This document shows, in pieces, positions 22,238-24,288 of a DNA stretch of 24,288 bases. The stretch lies in IMG/VR virus record IMGVR_UViG_3300032462_000991, positions 1-24,288 of that record; one strand, 5' to 3'. Below the pieces are notes generated by a model. That model did not search any database. It was given only the letters and a program-made list of their open reading frames with translations, and had not been told where the DNA came from. How positions within the stretch are numbered: the stretch's first letter is position 1; each line of letters begins with the position of its first letter. This DNA is from a virus. Position numbers and translations under genes: made by a program.

Positions 22238-22783
22238 TCACTCGTCGAATAACTTCTTTTTTTTACTTTTCTTTGCTTTTCTTTTCTTTTTGGGTTCTAG
22301 TTTTTCTATATCATTATCTGTTAGAATATTGAACTTTGTATACTTGCTATTATATTCTTCAAAATCCTTATCCTTTATCCATCTAGTCAATTCACCGTCT
22401 TCGTCGTTTATTTTCATAAACTTGTATTTAATATACGCCTGTTTCTTTTCTTTTTCTATTCTTCTGAGAAACGCATAATATATTATTTGGGTGAAATAAG
22501 AAAATGGATTTTTTGATTTCTTTGGATTGAAGTTATGAGCGTATAATATACAATTTTCTATACCATCTCCTACCATATCCTCCCGAAAAGGATAATTCAT
22601 AAAGTTTGGTCTATATGACAAATGTTCTGCTATTTTCAAAAAACACTCCCCGATATAGTCTGATACTGGAGGATTCTTTTCTCCACAGTCTTCGGCTTCT
22701 CTTATTTGTTTTTTCCACATAAGCATAGCATCAAATAATTTATTATTGTCTATGTATTGTTTGGTTTCTTTCTTCTTCATCAT
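22238..22783 (-). CDS. 55: Late-transcription sigma factor gp55 (181 aa)
   Basis: The size and pattern fit T4 gp55 (185 aa): helical N-terminus (NNKLFDAMLMWKKQIREAED), a DNA-binding/promoter-recognition region with YRPNFMNYPFREDMVGDGIE and NPFSYFTQIIYYAFLRRIEK, and an extended C-terminus. The last 20 residues are very Lys-rich and end in LFDE, resembling the short clamp-binding motif known at the C-terminus of T4 gp55. It would direct host RNA polymerase to the TATAAATA promoters such as those at 6856 and 8103. The start at 22783 is 6 nt after a -10 box and lacks a ribosome site; a second in-frame ATG follows at once. Confidence 0.95.
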   Translation of the reverse strand: MMKKKETKQYIDNNKLFDAMLMWKKQIREAEDCGEKNPPVSDYIGECFLKIAEHLSYRPNFMNYPFREDMVGDGIENCILYAHNFNPKKSKNPFSYFTQIIYYAFLRRIEKEKKQAYIKYKFMKINDEDGELTRWIKDKDFEEYNSKYTKFNILTDNDIEKLEPKKKRKAKKSKKKKLFDE

Positions 22784-22789
22784 GGGTAT

Positions 22790-22817
22790 AGTATACTGAT
22801 TTTTAAAACTATTACAA
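22790..22817 (-). promoter_or_regulatory. Sigma70-type promoter for gp55
   Basis: -35 TTGTAA (22812-22817), spacer 16 nt, -10 TATACT (22790-22795), then ATACCC and the ATG at 22783. The expected transcript start coincides with the start codon. An inverted repeat overlaps the -35. Confidence 0.65.
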
Positions 22818-22838
22818 GAAATTTCTAGATTTTTCTTG
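22815..22838. repeat. Inverted repeat overlapping the gp55 -35 box
   Basis: CAAGAAA at 22815-22821 is mirrored by TTTCTTG at 22832-22838, with a 10-nt centre containing TCTAGA. It covers half of the -35 element, which is where an operator would be placed. Arms are only 7 bp, so in AT-rich DNA chance cannot be ruled out. Confidence 0.4.
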
Positions 22839-22913
22839 ATTTATCTTGACACATAATATACACTTTCTGTGTAGGTTATAAAGAAGAAATAGTCCCAGCG
22901 GCCTTTAAGCACC

Positions 22914-23684
22914 CTACTTGTAATCATCACTATTTGGATTAGAATTCCAATCAGTTAGCTTATTACCAAAATCTGGACGATGCCTTTCGTCCCCAGTAAA
23001 CTTCATTTTCTTCTTTACTTCTTTTGCTATCCTCTTCATATCAGTCACATTTAGAATACCAGATTCCATGAGATCAATCATTACTTCTGGTGGAAATATC
23101 AATGACATCTGAATCATTGGTATATTTTTAAAACTTTTGCGTTTTCTTGGTGGAAATGCTTCATTATATGCATCTTGAGGAGTCATGAAAGTTTCATCTC
23201 CACCATTAGCATTGTATTCTTGTTCTAATTTCTCCCTTTCTTCAGGAGACATGTTTATCATATCATTGAACATTTTACTGAGAGCTTCAAGTGATTCGTC
23301 GTTTAATATATCTTCTTTTTTGGTTTTTTTAGTAATAGGAACTATGTCCTTTATTACTTCGACTGATGGGAGTAGATGGGGTACTACTAATTTCTTTAGT
23401 TCTTTGTGGGATTTTAGTTCAGAAACATATAGATCCTTTGATTCCTTCGAAGGAGTAATAACACTAACTATATGATTAGATGGTATTATTATAGTCTTAG
23501 ATGCACACAACCCCAACCAATCCTTTATTGTCGTTAATTCTATTGGAACACCAGTTACAATGTTTACTAGAGTGGTGTATTTAAACATATATGGATTTAT
23601 ACACTCATATTTTAATTTGGACTTTTGAACCAGATTACAGATTATATCTTCACCACTTCTTAATTTCAAAATCTTGCAGTTCAT
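22914..23684 (-). CDS. Sm-like (LSm-type) conserved phage protein (256 aa)
   Basis: The first 85 residues (MNCKILKLRSGEDIICNLVQ, PYMFKYTTLVNIVTGVPIEL, KTIIIPSNHIVSVITPS) have the strand pattern of small Sm/LSm-like domains that I recall next to UvsW in other marine T4-like phages. The middle is acidic and helical (ALSKMFNDMINMSPEEREKL), and the C-terminal third is basic with FPPEVMIDLMESGILNVTDM. The function is unknown; an RNA- or protein-binding role would fit an Sm fold but is inference. The ATG overlaps the UvsW stop (ATGA), with a strong GGAGGT ribosome site. Confidence 0.72.
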   Translation of the reverse strand: MNCKILKLRSGEDIICNLVQKSKLKYECINPYMFKYTTLVNIVTGVPIELTTIKDWLGLCASKTIIIPSNHIVSVITPSKESKDLYVSELKSHKELKKLVVPHLLPSVEVIKDIVPITKKTKKEDILNDESLEALSKMFNDMINMSPEEREKLEQEYNANGGDETFMTPQDAYNEAFPPRKRKSFKNIPMIQMSLIFPPEVMIDLMESGILNVTDMKRIAKEVKKKMKFTGDERHRPDFGNKLTDWNSNPNSDDYK

Positions 23685-24288
23685 GTATTACCTCCTAAAC
23701 GAATTAATCGTTTCGTAAAATCAAACTTCTCACTACTATATATAAAAATCCTCGCGTCTAAATGACGCAATGCATGGTTACGATACTTCTTCCAATGCAA
23801 ATCATCACCTATATCATAGACAGTTACCCCTTCCTTATCCTCTGCTTTCCTAAGTCCTCTGCCAATCGATTGTAGGACTCGTATAACTGATTTAGAGGGG
23901 GATGTAAAGATGATATTCTTGATGTTTTTAATGTTAATACCAGTTGAGCAAGTACCATAGGATGCAACCAACAAACAGTTGTCTTCTTTGTTTACTATTT
24001 GACGAATATTTTCTCTGTCTTCTGTTGGTGTACTACCATATATTAAATACGATTTCTTAGAGCATTCATTCTGTAGATCTTCAAATAAAGGCAATCCGTG
24101 TTTCTCCACAAAATTGAACAATAGGAGGGTGTTGCCTTTAAGACTTTTAGCAAGTGTTTTGATGAAAGAATTGCGCTCAGTATTACGAACTAACCAGTCT
24201 ATTTCTTCTTGATAAGTCGCTTTCTTTATTTCTTCTATCTTGTGTATAGGATACTGTAAGATAAGACATTCTATATGCAATTGTGCTA
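23681..24288 (-). CDS. uvsW: UvsW-type DNA/RNA helicase, C-terminal part (partial, N-terminus off right edge)
   Basis: The frame stays open to the window edge, so the gene continues to the right; 202 codons are visible. They carry the second RecA-like helicase domain of UvsW: GNTLLLFNFVEKHGLPLFED (motif IV region), LIYGSTPTEDRENIRQIV, the motif V-like VASYGTCSTGINIKNIKNII, and motif VI RVLQSIGRGLRKAEDKEG. In T4 UvsW unwinds recombination intermediates and R-loops and drives the switch from origin-dependent to recombination-dependent replication. The Walker A and B motifs lie outside the window. Adjacent gp55/gp47/gp46 order agrees with T4-like synteny. Confidence 0.94.
   Translation of the reverse strand, partial: AQLHIECLILQYPIHKIEEIKKATYQEEIDWLVRNTERNSFIKTLAKSLKGNTLLLFNFVEKHGLPLFEDLQNECSKKSYLIYGSTPTEDRENIRQIVNKEDNCLLVASYGTCSTGINIKNIKNIIFTSPSKSVIRVLQSIGRGLRKAEDKEGVTVYDIGDDLHWKKYRNHALRHLDARIFIYSSEKFDFTKRLIRLGGNT

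Larger units (their letters stand above)
22784..22913. other. 130-nt intergenic control region upstream of gp55
   Basis: This is the largest non-coding gap in the right half of the window. It holds the gp55 promoter and an inverted repeat, and also a small 5-bp hairpin, TACAC-AGAAA-GTGTA (minus strand), without a T-run; I do not call it a terminator. No convincing small ORF is present on either strand. Confidence 0.6.

Noticed and set aside
22846-22851. TTGACA on the + strand in the gp55 upstream region
   Set aside because: No -10 at 16-18 nt and no + strand gene downstream; not called as a promoter.
22890-22913. GC-richer GGCCGCTGGGAC segment after the Sm-like gene as a terminator
   Set aside because: No stable stem with a following T-run could be drawn by eye.
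1-24288. tRNA genes, CRISPR arrays, integrase or attachment sites
   Set aside because: No cloverleaf-like segment, spacer-repeat array, recombinase gene or direct-repeat att pair was seen; the tandem repeats found are coding repeats.

Overview
The window is a stretch of an AT-rich tailed-phage genome of the T4-like (myovirus) type, most likely a marine phage related to the cyanophage/pelagiphage T4-like group. The evidence is a co-oriented replication and late-transcription core in T4-like order (UvsW, late sigma factor gp55, gp47, gp46, an RNase H-type nuclease, clamp gp45, clamp loader gp44/gp62, RegA), together with marine-myovirus-style fibre genes with short 'KIKR...GELAIN...KLYVG' N-termini. 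All credible genes lie on the minus strand, so transcription runs from right (24288) to left (1). The host cannot be read from the sequence. No tRNA, IS element, CRISPR array or clear intrinsic terminator was seen.

Right part (about 13.7-24.3 kb): replication, recombination and transcription core. It begins with a UvsW helicase cut by the right edge, then an Sm-like protein, gp55, and gp47/gp46 (the SbcD/SbcC-like pair) with a SET-domain gene inserted between them and overlapping both. Two unassigned proteins follow, then the RNase H-like nuclease, a 59-aa very basic small protein, gp45, gp44, gp62 and RegA. Host-type sigma70 promoters can be read before gp55, before the 363-aa unknown gene, before the nuclease and before gp45; the gp45 promoter is a perfect TTGACA-N17-TATAAT. 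Three of these -10 boxes lie 6-7 nt from the start codon, which predicts leaderless mRNAs.

Middle part (about 6.9-13.7 kb): a tightly packed accessory island of nine sugar-modification genes. These are two paralogous GT-A/GT77-like proteins flanking a GT10 fucosyltransferase-like gene, an FkbM-type methyltransferase, a GT69 (CAP59)-like and a GT17-like glycosyltransferase, two class I SAM methyltransferase-like proteins, and a GT2-TPR glycosyltransferase with its own T4-type late promoter (TATAAATA). Together they could build or cap a fucosylated, methylated glycan, either on the virion or on the host surface.

Left part (1 to about 6.9 kb): a late structural and fibre module behind a second TATAAATA. 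It holds a small virion protein, a possible 41-aa ORF, a collagen-like fibre, a short fibre-like protein, two long mosaic fibres with a 70-aa coiled-coil protein between them, a 109-aa tail-type protein, and a large BspA-type leucine-rich-repeat protein that runs off the left edge. The latter ends in near-identical 72-bp tandem repeats. Five adjacent products in this module share a C-terminal tag of the form (I/L/M)-D-(G/A)-(G/E)-x-(Y/F). Family assignments are made by eye from motifs; no database search was run.
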